Of a DNA stretch of 64,000 bases, positions 54,861 through 64,000 are shown in pieces. The notes beneath the pieces are model-generated. The model searched no databases and was not told the DNA's origin. It saw nothing but the letters and a program-made list of their open reading frames with translations. Every line of letters begins with the position of its first letter. Position 1 is the stretch's first letter. Both the position numbers and the translations under genes were made by a program. The DNA comes from Mesorhizobium sp. WSM4904 (GTDB lineage Bacteria > Pseudomonadota > Alphaproteobacteria > Rhizobiales > Rhizobiaceae), in contig NZ_CP121354.1 of the NCBI RefSeq assembly GCF_029674545.1, positions 2,799,001-2,863,000 of the forward strand, given 5' to 3'.

Positions 54861-56042
54861 TTACTCCGCCGCGGCCGGCAGCGGCGGCGTCGCGCGGCTG
54901 CGCCATTCCCAGGCCTGCGAGGCGAGCGCGACGGCCACGGCCACCAGCATGGCGAGCGCTCCGGCAACCGGCAGGCTGCGATAGCCGAAGCCGGCATTGA
55001 GCATTGCCGCGCCCAGCGATGCGGCGAGCGCGATGCCGACGTTGAAGCCGGACGGGATGAGCGAGGAAGCCAGGTTAGATGCGTCCGCCGTCCAGGCGAG
55101 CATGCGGGTCTGGATCGGCGCGCCGATGGCGAAGTTGAGGCCGCCCCAGATGACGATGGCGACGATCATCGGCACCGGATAGGGGCTGACGGCGTAGATG
55201 ACGCCAAGCATCACCGCCTGCAGGAAAAGCATGGTGATCAGCGACGGCATCAGCTTCCAGTCGGCGAGCTTGCCGCCCAAAAGAACGCCGATCGTGGCGC
55301 CGACGCCGTTGAGCAGCAGCACGAAGGGGATCAGGCTCTCGTCGAGGCCGGTGATTTCGAGCAGCGTCGGCGTGATATAGGTGAAGAGGCCGAACTGGCC
55401 GATCATCAGCATCAGCATCAGGATGAGCGAGGTCCAGACCTGCTGTCGGCCGAGCACGCGCACTTCACGCGCCAGGCCGGCGGCCCGGTTGGCTGCGCCC
55501 GCGGTGCGCGGCAGCAGCGCGGCCATGGCGATGATCGCGGCGATGCCCAGCGCGCACATCACCCAGAAGGTCGCGCGCCAGCCCCAGAGACCGCCGATCG
55601 CGGTGCCGGCCGGCACGCCGATGACGTTGGAGACGGTCAGTCCCGAGAGGATGACCGCCACGGCCCGACCGCGCTGATCCTCGCGCACCAGGCCGACCGC
55701 GACGACCATGGCGACGCCGAAATAGCAGCCATGCGCCACGGCGGTCGCGACACGCAGCAGAAGCATCGAAGTGAAATCGGGCGCCAGCGCGCAGGCGGCC
55801 TGGCCAAGGGTGAAGGCGATCGTCAGCCCGATGAGCAGCGCCTTGCGCGAGACCCTGATGGTGGCGAGCGCCAGCAGCGGACCGCCTATGGCGATGCCGC
55901 AAGCGTAGCCGGAGACGAGATAGCCAGCAGTGGGAACGGAAACGCCGAGACCTTCTGCCACCTCCGGCAGCACGCCGGCGATGACGAACTCAGTCGTGCC
56001 GAAAGCGAAGGCGGCAATGAACAGGGCAATTAGCGGCAGCAT
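54861..56042 (-). CDS. MFS transporter, DHA1 (AraJ/YdhP-like)
   Basis: The 393-residue twelve-helix protein begins MLPLIALFIAAFAFGTTEFVIAGVLPEVAEGLGVSVPTAGYLVSGYA, which is the AraJ/YdhP start pattern. A charged loop (ATIRVSRKALLIG) and the YGVAMVVAVGLVREDQRGRA-like helix-5 region follow (YFGVAMVVAVGL here). It would export sugars or arabinose-like metabolites or drugs. It is convergent with the MocR gene. Confidence 0.9.
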   Translation of the reverse strand: MLPLIALFIAAFAFGTTEFVIAGVLPEVAEGLGVSVPTAGYLVSGYACGIAIGGPLLALATIRVSRKALLIGLTIAFTLGQAACALAPDFTSMLLLRVATAVAHGCYFGVAMVVAVGLVREDQRGRAVAVILSGLTVSNVIGVPAGTAIGGLWGWRATFWVMCALGIAAIIAMAALLPRTAGAANRAAGLAREVRVLGRQQVWTSLILMLMLMIGQFGLFTYITPTLLEITGLDESLIPFVLLLNGVGATIGVLLGGKLADWKLMPSLITMLFLQAVMLGVIYAVSPYPVPMIVAIVIWGGLNFAIGAPIQTRMLAWTADASNLASSLIPSGFNVGIALAASLGAAMLNAGFGYRSLPVAGALAMLVAVAVALASQAWEWRSRATPPLPAAAE

Positions 56043-56122
56043 GGCGCAAAGGGTTGGTTTGAATGCAGGGCGTCAAACCACGGATGCGCGCTGCCGGCAA
56101 TGCAGAAATTATCGACGCCGCT

Positions 56123-56380
56123 TTAGCTTTTCTTGACCGGGTTCAGCTCTGCCGCGGTCGTCGGCGACGAGGCCGGCTTCTTGTGCCTACCGTAGGGAAT
56201 TTTCAGCCACGCTCGCTCATGAAGGTAGAAGAGCAGCGATTTGGTGACAACTTCAGTCCCGCCGATGGCTGCAGCGAGCTTAATGCTTCCAGTCACCACG
56301 AGGGAGATGATCATCGTGTCGATCGTGCCGGTTGCGCGCCAGGAAAGCGCCTTGACGAAGCTGCGCGAATGGGTGTCCAT
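56123..56380 (-). CDS. DUF2061 family membrane protein
   Basis: The 85-residue protein has the DUF2061 pattern: SFVKALSWRATGTIDTMIISLVVTGSIKLAAAIGGTEVVTKSLLFYLHERAW, with two short hydrophobic segments. It ends in a basic tail. The domain occurs alone or next to sulfate-assimilation genes; no such gene is nearby. Confidence 0.85.
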   Translation of the reverse strand: MDTHSRSFVKALSWRATGTIDTMIISLVVTGSIKLAAAIGGTEVVTKSLLFYLHERAWLKIPYGRHKKPASSPTTAAELNPVKKS

Positions 56381-56457
56381 CGACTAAATCATCCTCCCGT
56401 TGGGCCTCGGATGTTCCTTAGCCGACGCATGCGAGGATGAGCAAAGACTAAATTTTG

Positions 56458-58122
56458 TCAGCCCGCTTTGAGCCGCGAGCCGCCGAGCAGGCCGCGTTCC
56501 TCGAGCACGGGATAAGCCATGGAGGCGAGCAGCGAGTTGATCTGCTTGAGGTCGCGGATGGTGTCGAGGTGGATGGAACTGGTCTCGACGCTTTTGGCGG
56601 TGCCGTCGCGCAGCCTCACGAAATGGCTGGCGCTCGTCTCTTTCTCGCGCTCGCGCAGCAGGTCTTTCTCCAGCACCAGTTGCCGGGCTGTTTCCGGGTC
56701 GCGCGAGACCAGCACGTTGAAGGCTAGCCGCGCATTGGCGAGCACCGAGGCATGGAAGGCGAAGAGCTCGCGCCAGCCCTCGGGCGTGAACTCCAGTCCG
56801 CGCTCGAGCTTCTTCCTGACATGCACCAGCATGTTGCGCACGATTATGTCGCCGACCTGCTCCAGCTTGACGCAGGCGCCGATCAGTTCCTGGCAGCGCA
56901 GCGCCTCGTCCTCGCTGAGCGGGTTCTTCGTCACCTTGGCGAGATAGAGCTTTATCGCCGCGTGCTTTTTGTCGACACGGTCGTCGAGGGCGGCCAGCGC
57001 CTTGATCTTGTCGCCGTCGGCGCTCTCGTAGAGCTCGATGATGCGCTTCAGCATGATCTCGACCGTCTCGCAGACCCGCACCACCTCTCGCGTGGCATTG
57101 GCCAGCGCCTGGCTCGGCGTGTCGAGCGCGCTCTCGTTCAGCGCCGACAATTCGACAACGTCGAGCGCTGCCGCCGGTTCGGGCTTCGCGCCGAGCGCCA
57201 CGATGCTTTCGGAGGCACGATAGACGAGGCCGGCGAGCGGCAGGCCGGCCAGCAGGATGACCACGTTGAACAGGATGTGCGCGTTGACGATCTTGTCCGG
57301 CCCGGTCGCGCCGAGAAAGCCGACCGGCGGCTTTACCGTCATGAACAGGATCAGCATGATCAGCGAGCCCATACCGCGCATCAGGAGGTTGCCGACCGGC
57401 ACGACGCGGACACCGGGATCGGCATTACGGGTCAGCAACGGCGCGATGATCGAGGAGCCGAGATTGACGCCGAGCACCAGCACGATGCCGAGCTCCGGCG
57501 GGATGAAGCCGCGGCCGGCCAGCGTCACCATCAACAGCACAGCGGCGATGGAGGAGTGGAACAGCCAGGTGACGAGTGCCGCCAGAAGATAGGCGGTGAT
57601 GGGATCGCCGGAGAAATAATTGACGATCATCGGCATCAGCGTGCTCTGGCGCAGCGGCTCCGAGGCCTGACCGATCATCTCCAGCGAGAGCAGCAGCAGG
57701 GCAATGCCGACCAGGATGCGGCCGAACTGGCGCCAGTCGCGCCGTTCCGTAGCCATGAACATGACCGTTCCGGCGACGAGGCAGACCGGCACCAGAAGCG
57801 ACAGGTCGAACGTCAACAGCTTGACGACAAGCGCCGATCCGATCTCGGCGCCGCGCACGGCAAGCTGCCCGGCGGCACCCGATACGATGCCGGCGCCGGC
57901 GAAGGAGCCGACCAGGAGCGTGACGGCGGTGGAGCTCTGCAAGGCGATCGCCAGACCGCAGCCGGCCAGCACCGCCATCAGCGGATTGCGCATCGTGGCG
58001 CGCAGCCTGTGGCGAAGCACATCGCCGTAGGCGCGCTCGACACCTGTCTTCACCATACGGGTGGCAAACAGCATCAGCGCCACCGCGCCGGCGAGATGCA
58101 GAAGGACGACGGATCCGCTCAT
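56458..58122 (-). CDS. Na/Pi cotransporter family protein with PhoU-like domain
   Basis: The 554-residue protein has a membrane domain with two inverted Na/Pi repeats; QSST (ALQSSTAVTLLVGSFAG, near 62) and LFHSSIAAVLLMVTLAG (near 190) are the core motifs. A C-terminal cytoplasmic PhoU-like helical domain (about 340-554) contains ALDDRVDKKHAAIKLYLAKVTKNPLS and ACVKLEQVGDIIVRNM. It is expected to import phosphate with sodium and to sense it through the PhoU part. It stands alone on the minus strand. Confidence 0.92.
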   Translation of the reverse strand: MSGSVVLLHLAGAVALMLFATRMVKTGVERAYGDVLRHRLRATMRNPLMAVLAGCGLAIALQSSTAVTLLVGSFAGAGIVSGAAGQLAVRGAEIGSALVVKLLTFDLSLLVPVCLVAGTVMFMATERRDWRQFGRILVGIALLLLSLEMIGQASEPLRQSTLMPMIVNYFSGDPITAYLLAALVTWLFHSSIAAVLLMVTLAGRGFIPPELGIVLVLGVNLGSSIIAPLLTRNADPGVRVVPVGNLLMRGMGSLIMLILFMTVKPPVGFLGATGPDKIVNAHILFNVVILLAGLPLAGLVYRASESIVALGAKPEPAAALDVVELSALNESALDTPSQALANATREVVRVCETVEIMLKRIIELYESADGDKIKALAALDDRVDKKHAAIKLYLAKVTKNPLSEDEALRCQELIGACVKLEQVGDIIVRNMLVHVRKKLERGLEFTPEGWRELFAFHASVLANARLAFNVLVSRDPETARQLVLEKDLLREREKETSASHFVRLRDGTAKSVETSSIHLDTIRDLKQINSLLASMAYPVLEERGLLGGSRLKAG

Positions 58123-58485
58123 GCCGAACCCCGCGACGAGGCGGCAAAGAAGCGGAAAAGAGTACGAATCGCGAGCATTTCGAAGGTCGAGACTACAGCA
58201 GTTTACATTAGCCGGATAATAAATTTTGCCCGATTCGGCCGACGTTCGGCACGCGACGGCGTGTGTCGGAAATGGATAGAGGGCACATTGGTTGCATGCC
58301 GCCCGTGAATCGGGCGGCAGACTTCACGCGTATGCCTGGCCGATGATCTGCCCGGTCTCTGCAGATTGTTGAAGCAGCTTATGTAAGCATTGGAAATCAT
58401 TACAGGATTGTAATCCTGACGTTCAGTTTCGGTTCATCCGGGCCCGGCTATCTCCTTGCCTATCGACAACCAAGGAGCACCAACC
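58123..58485. other. Intergenic region with two palindromes
   Basis: The 363-bp space between the divergent Na/Pi and RcnB-like genes holds TGCCGCCCG / CGGGCGGCA (58297-58305 / 58311-58319), a 9-bp perfect stem without a T-run. It also holds CAGGATT / AATCCTG (58403-58409 / 58412-58418) with a 2-bp spacer. The latter lies 68 bp before the RcnB-like start and may be an operator. No coding sequence was recognised. Confidence 0.5.
58403..58418. promoter_or_regulatory. Operator-like palindrome before RcnB-like gene
   Basis: CAGGATT-GT-AATCCTG forms a perfect 7-bp inverted repeat, flanked by AT-rich sequence upstream of the RcnB-like gene. A metal or stress regulator could bind here; no regulator gene is adjacent. 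Confidence 0.4.
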
Positions 58486-58848
58486 ATGAAGCGTCTCATA
58501 CTTTCCGTCGTCACCGCCTCGATGCTGGCCGCCTCGGCCCTCTCGGGCCAGGCCGCGTCGCTCAACCAGCCAAGCGCGCCGCAGTCGAACTACACCAAGG
58601 TCGACTGGCAGAAGTCGGGCGTCGTGAAGAAGAAGGTGGTGGTCAAGAAGAAGGTGGTGGTGAGGCGCAGCCAATGGCGCAGCGGCCAGAGATATTCCAA
58701 CTGGAAGCGCCATCAGGCGGTGCGCGACTGGAACCGTTACGGTCTGCGCCGTCCCGGTCCCGGCCAGGAGTGGATTCGTGTCGGCAACGACTATCTTCTG
58801 GTCAGCATCGTCTCCGGCATCATCTTCGGCGCGATCGCCGCGCACTGA
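58486..58848 (+). CDS. RcnB-like periplasmic protein
   Basis: The 120-residue protein has a signal peptide (MKRLILSVVTASMLAASALSGQAAS), a Lys/Val repeat made of two copies of KKKVVV, and the RcnB-type C-terminal domain: RYSNWKRHQAVRDWNRYGLRRPGPGQEWIRVGNDYLLVSIVSGIIFGAI. In E. coli RcnB affects nickel and cobalt homeostasis; the same role here is inferred. AAGGAGCACCAACC precedes the ATG, and a strong terminator follows 24 bp after the stop. Confidence 0.85.
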   Translation: MKRLILSVVTASMLAASALSGQAASLNQPSAPQSNYTKVDWQKSGVVKKKVVVKKKVVVRRSQWRSGQRYSNWKRHQAVRDWNRYGLRRPGPGQEWIRVGNDYLLVSIVSGIIFGAIAAH

Positions 58849-58871
58849 TCCGGCAACGGTCCGAACACCAG

Positions 58872-58900
58872 GAAGGCGGCCGCTCGGCCGCCTTCTTTTT
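58872..58900 (+). terminator. Intrinsic terminator of RcnB-like gene
   Basis: GAAGGCGGCC (58872-58881) and GGCCGCCTTC (58886-58895) form a perfect 10-bp stem with GCTC loop followed by TTTTT (58896-58900). It ends the RcnB-like transcript and separates it from dnaG. Confidence 0.92.
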
Positions 58901-58986
58901 GTCTGTGAAAAGTGGGTACGATGGACTTTAACGAGTCGTCGCGCCCGGACGGCTTGATTATATGGAGGGCAAACGAGCCTTTCCCT

Positions 58987-60939
58987 ATGCGCTTTCCGCC
59001 CGCCTTCCTCGACGAGATACGCGACCGTGTGCCGATTTCCTCGGTCATCGGCCAGCGCGTCTCCTGGGACAGGAAGAAGTCCAACGCATCGCGCGGTGAT
59101 TTCTGGGCATGCTGCCCGTTCCACGGCGAGAAGAGCCCGTCCTTCCACTGCGAGGACAAAAAAGGGCGCTACCATTGCTTCGGCTGCTCGGTCTCGGGCG
59201 ACCATTTCAAGTTCCTGACCGAGCTCGACGGCATGAGCTTTCCCGAAGCGGTCGAAAAGATCGCCGAGATGGCCGGCGTGCCGATGCCGGTGCGCGATGC
59301 CGCCGAGGAGCGGCGCGAGAAGGAACGCGCCAGCCTGACCGACGTCATGGAGATTGCGACCGTCTTCTTTCAGGAGCGGCTGCAGGGACCGGAAGGGGCA
59401 AAAGCCCGCGCCTATCTGCGCGACCGCGGCCTGACGCCGGCGACACAGCAGTCCTTCCGGCTCGGCTATGCGCCGGACAGCCGCAATGCGCTGAAAGAAT
59501 ATCTTGCAGCCAGGGGCGTGCCGAAGGCCGATATCGAGGCCTGCGGGCTGGTTCGGCACGGCGACGACATCCCGGTCTCCTACGACTGGTTCCGCGACCG
59601 CATCATGTTTCCGATCCCGGATTCGCGGGGGCGGATCATCGCCTTTGGCGGACGCGCGCTGGCGCCGGACGCGCTCGCGAAATACATGAACTCGCCTGAC
59701 ACCGAGCTCTTTCACAAGGGCAATGTGCTCTACAATTTCGCCCGCGCGCGCAAAGCGGTGGCGAAGGGCGGCACGGTGATCGCCGTCGAAGGCTATATGG
59801 ACGTGATCGCGCTGGCGCAGGCCGGCTTCGAGAATGTCGTGGCGCCGCTCGGCACCGCGCTCACCGAAAACCAGCTCGAGCTTCTGTGGCGCATGGCCGG
59901 CGAGCCGGTGCTTTGCTTCGACGGCGACCAGGCCGGGCTGAAAGCGGCATGGCGCGCTGCCGATCTGGCGTTGCCGGCGGTCCAGCCAGGGCGCTCGGCG
60001 CGCTTTGCGCTGCTGCCCGAGGGCAAGGATCCGGACGATCTGGTCAAGTCCGAGGGGCCGGACGCATTTCGCGCGGTGCTGGCGGAAGCGAGACCGCTTG
60101 CCGATCTTTTGTGGATGCGCGAGACGGCCGGCGGCGTCTTCGACACGCCGGAGCGGCGGGCGGAGCTCGAAAAGACGCTGCGCGAGCTCACCGGCCGCAT
60201 CCGCGACGAAAGCCTGCGCTACCACTATCAACAGGAGATGCGCGAACGCGTCTTGAGCTTCTTCGGCTCGCAGCGCGGCGCGCGGCAAGGCCATCAGGGG
60301 GGGCGCCAGGACGGTCGGCCGGGCGAGCGCGGCAGAGGTTCGGCGCCAGGCGGGGCGTTTGGCCGGGGCGCTGCCGGCGCGCGCGCCGCCATCACTGAAA
60401 GCCTCGGCCGTTCGGCGCTGGTCAAGCGGACGGGCGAGGCCATGTCGGTGCGCGAAGCGACGATCATCGTGGCCCTGGTCAACCATCCGCCACTGATCGA
60501 CGAGAATTTCGCGCATGTCGAATTCCTCGACCTTGCCAATTCGGATTTGCGGCGACTGCACGCCGCCATCCTCGACGCGATGGCGCAAGACGCGGCCGAC
60601 GATCGCGACGCGGTGATCGCGACCATCGAGCGCGCCGGCTGCGGCGGCATCTGGGAGCGTGCGGTCGCGCTGATCAAGCGCGCGAGACAGTGGCCGGCGC
60701 TCGAAACCGCCGGCCTTGACGATGCCCGCGACGCCTTCAACCAGGCGCTGCACTTGCAGCGCAGCGCGCGCACCTTACATAGAGAGCTGAAACAGGCGCA
60801 GGCGGCGCTCGATGCAGACCCTTCGGATGAAAACTTCCGGCATCTCGTCGAGATTCAAGCGCAATTCAACGATGTACAGGCAACGGAAGCGCTGATCGAA
60901 GGGTTCGGCGTTTCATCGGGCAGGGCTGGACGCGTTTAG
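58987..60939 (+). CDS. dnaG: DNA primase
   Basis: The 650-residue primase makes RNA primers for DNA replication. Beginning MRFPPAFLDEIRDRVPISSVIGQRV, it has the zinc-binding domain CPFHGEKSPSFHCEDKKGRYHCFGC (read in parts), the TOPRIM core VIAVEGYMDVIALAQAG and LCFDGDQAGLKAAWRA. A Gly/Arg-rich linker and C-terminal DnaB-binding domain (from about 480) follow. The frame opens 75 bases earlier, but homologues start at MRFxP. It lies 47 bp after the preceding terminator's end and before rpoD, the conserved macromolecular-synthesis order. Confidence 0.97.
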   Translation: MRFPPAFLDEIRDRVPISSVIGQRVSWDRKKSNASRGDFWACCPFHGEKSPSFHCEDKKGRYHCFGCSVSGDHFKFLTELDGMSFPEAVEKIAEMAGVPMPVRDAAEERREKERASLTDVMEIATVFFQERLQGPEGAKARAYLRDRGLTPATQQSFRLGYAPDSRNALKEYLAARGVPKADIEACGLVRHGDDIPVSYDWFRDRIMFPIPDSRGRIIAFGGRALAPDALAKYMNSPDTELFHKGNVLYNFARARKAVAKGGTVIAVEGYMDVIALAQAGFENVVAPLGTALTENQLELLWRMAGEPVLCFDGDQAGLKAAWRAADLALPAVQPGRSARFALLPEGKDPDDLVKSEGPDAFRAVLAEARPLADLLWMRETAGGVFDTPERRAELEKTLRELTGRIRDESLRYHYQQEMRERVLSFFGSQRGARQGHQGGRQDGRPGERGRGSAPGGAFGRGAAGARAAITESLGRSALVKRTGEAMSVREATIIVALVNHPPLIDENFAHVEFLDLANSDLRRLHAAILDAMAQDAADDRDAVIATIERAGCGGIWERAVALIKRARQWPALETAGLDDARDAFNQALHLQRSARTLHRELKQAQAALDADPSDENFRHLVEIQAQFNDVQATEALIEGFGVSSGRAGRV

Positions 60940-60989
60940 GTCCAGCCGGCCCGAAAATGAAGTGGAAATGCGCAGGCGCGTCGAATCGA

Positions 60990-61044
60990 CGCCTCTAAGT
61001 CGGGTAATTGATTCGCTTTTTTCATGCGAATCATGCCAGAGGCG
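60990..61044 (+). other. Nested stem-loop in dnaG-rpoD intergenic region
   Basis: CGCCTCT (60990-60996) pairs with AGAGGCG (61038-61044), enclosing a second stem TGATTCGC (61009-61016) / GCGAATCA (61026-61033) with loop TTTTTTCAT. A third palindrome GCGTCGA-A-TCGACGC precedes it. The 365-bp gap (60940-61304) otherwise holds no gene. The structure may be a processing site or terminator for dnaG mRNA, or part of a rpoD leader. Confidence 0.6.
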
Positions 61045-61304
61045 CTTGACCTTCTGGCAGATTGGCGGAATCAGGACGATTCGAAACGTTAACCGTGCCC
61101 CGGCGTCGGCGGGAAATTTTGAGCGATGTGAGGTGCTGGTGACTGGACAGGCAAAAGGCCTGCCACAGATACCAGGGTTAATCTGGACTTAACGAGAGAT
61201 GCGGTTACTGGCCCGGTAAGAAGCGTTCTGGTGCGAGCGCATCCGGTATGACCGGTTCCGGCAGCTTACGCGGTCGATACCAGGCCGCTTGGAGACGACA
61301 AAGA

Positions 61305-63338
<2,034 letters not shown>

Positions 63339-63365
63339 TACGAAAATCACGGACAGGCAAATCGA

Positions 63366-63392
63366 AAGGGCGTCTCGGGCGCCCTTTTTTTT
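63366..63392 (+). terminator. Intrinsic terminator of rpoD
   Basis: AAGGGCG (63366-63372) pairs with CGCCCTT (63380-63386), with loop TCTCGGG, followed by TTTTTT. It lies 28 bp downstream of the rpoD stop. Confidence 0.9.
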
Positions 63393-63546
63393 GCATCTCC
63401 AGCCACAGCATTGCCTTGCCGGGGCTGCCCGACAGGAGTTTAATTTCAAGGTCGGATGCATTTCTGGGCGACAAGCCGGATGCCCGCCCCGGCGCCGGCC
63501 GTAACGGCCAGGCGCCGCGCTCCGTGGCACCGGAGGGAGGTGTGCC

Positions 63547-63840
63547 ATGACGACCTACATCATGCTGATCAACTGGACGGAGCAGGGCGCCAAGAATGTG
63601 CGCGAGTCGCCGAAGCGGCTCGACGCCGCCAAGAAGCAGCTGAGCGAGATGGGCGGTTCGTTCAAGGCGTTTTATCTGACCATGGGCGAGTGCGACATGG
63701 TGGCCGTGGTCGAGGCGCCGGACGATGCGGTGCTCGCCCGTTTCGCGCTGATGCTGTCGTCGGGCGGCAGCGTACGAACGCGCACGCTCAAGGCCTTCCC
63801 GGAATTCGCCTATCGCGAGATCATCACCTCGCTCGGGTGA
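63547..63840 (+). CDS. GYD domain protein
   Basis: The 97-residue protein matches the GYD domain: MTTYIMLINWTEQGAKNVRESPKRLDAAKKQLSEMGGSFKAFYLTMGECDMVAVVEAPDDAVLARFALML. The ferredoxin-like alpha/beta fold is usually dimeric; its function is not known. GGAGGGAGGTGTGCC precedes the ATG. It is downstream of rpoD but behind a terminator. Confidence 0.9.
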   Translation: MTTYIMLINWTEQGAKNVRESPKRLDAAKKQLSEMGGSFKAFYLTMGECDMVAVVEAPDDAVLARFALMLSSGGSVRTRTLKAFPEFAYREIITSLG

Positions 63841-63917
63841 AGCGGCGACGGAGGCAAGGCTCCATTGCAGCTGCGCGTCATATTGCGATGCCACACCGCG
63901 TCGCCGATAGTCGCGCG

Positions 63918-64000
63918 ATGTCCAAGCCTCGGCTCACCGTCTGGTACAACACACGCTGCCCGGTCTGCGATGCCGGCATCAGGCGCCAAAGGCGGCGGCT
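63918..64000 (+). CDS. DCC family (DUF393) thiol-disulfide oxidoreductase-like protein (3' partial)
   Basis: The window ends 83 bases into this frame. The readable start is MSKPRLTVWYNTRCPVCDAG, which carries the CPVCDAGI motif of the DUF393/DCC family (C-x2-C active site after WYN). Full-length members are about 120-150 residues and thioredoxin-like. The rest of the gene lies outside. Confidence 0.8.
   Translation, partial: MSKPRLTVWYNTRCPVCDAGIRRQRRR

Noticed and set aside
58423..60753. 776-codon open frame antisense to dnaG
   Set aside because: It is a shadow of GC-rich codon bias; dnaG on the other strand has all primase motifs.

Overview
The window looks like chromosomal DNA of a Rhizobiales alphaproteobacterium, most likely Mesorhizobium or a close relative. 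The evidence is high GC with strong third-position bias, the order Lrp-type regulator / trxB / LsrB-type LysR gene, the carA / yqeY / dnaG / rpoD set of genes, and several palindromic intergenic repeats of kinds typical of rhizobial genomes. No tRNA, rRNA, insertion sequence or CRISPR array was recognised. The assignment rests on recalled family knowledge, not on a search.

Layout. 1-6.6 kb: a 5'-truncated HAD phosphatase, an Lrp regulator divergent from trxB-lsrB, a small membrane methyltransferase, a gene-free stretch with two candidate small RNAs and an operator-like repeat (4.05-4.49 kb), and an EF-G paralogue with an altered G3 motif. 6.7-16.7 kb: a GGDEF-EAL protein, a cupin, aspartate aminotransferase, two overlapping EAL-only genes, a GST, a RelE/ParE-type toxin-antitoxin pair, a cold-shock gene, ogt, a lipoprotein lytic transglycosylase and a GNAT acetyltransferase. 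17.1-22.7 kb: a trehalose/maltose-type ABC importer (binding protein and two permeases, no ATPase), DUF899 and DUF4142 genes, a cluster of inverted repeat copies and a cupin. 22.7-25.5 kb: a visibly AT-rich island with a ParB-like DGQNR protein convergent with a DUF262 + HEPN operon; this is the best candidate for an undescribed defence or toxin system. 25.7-29.2 kb: carB.

29.3-44.6 kb: an SH3-type secreted protein beside an 8-bp minisatellite, then several regulator/target pairs with operator-like palindromes between or beside them (ArsR with phosphoesterase and an MFS pump; MarR/SDR; LysR/LysE exporter; MntR/MntH), a zinc metallopeptidase, a TetA-like MFS pump, carA and yqeY. 44.7-49.9 kb: a probable operon for a D-cysteine/cysteate-type PLP lyase, a frameshifted Asp/Glu racemase and a complete polar amino-acid ABC importer. 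50-58.9 kb: mixed accessory genes, including an L,D-transpeptidase, a DnaB-like stand-alone ATPase, a MocR regulator divergent from a DUF983 gene, an MFS pump, a Na/Pi cotransporter and an RcnB-like protein. 58.9-64 kb: dnaG and rpoD, separated by a strongly structured leader, then a GYD-domain gene and the first codons of a DCC-family (DUF393) gene.

Functional themes: redox control (trxB-lsrB), c-di-GMP turnover (three genes within 6 kb), arginine/pyrimidine precursor supply (carA, carB), manganese homeostasis (mntH-mntR), amino-acid uptake and breakdown, and replication/transcription initiation (dnaG, rpoD). Most accessory units are local divergent regulator/target pairs whose operators can be read directly in the sequence.
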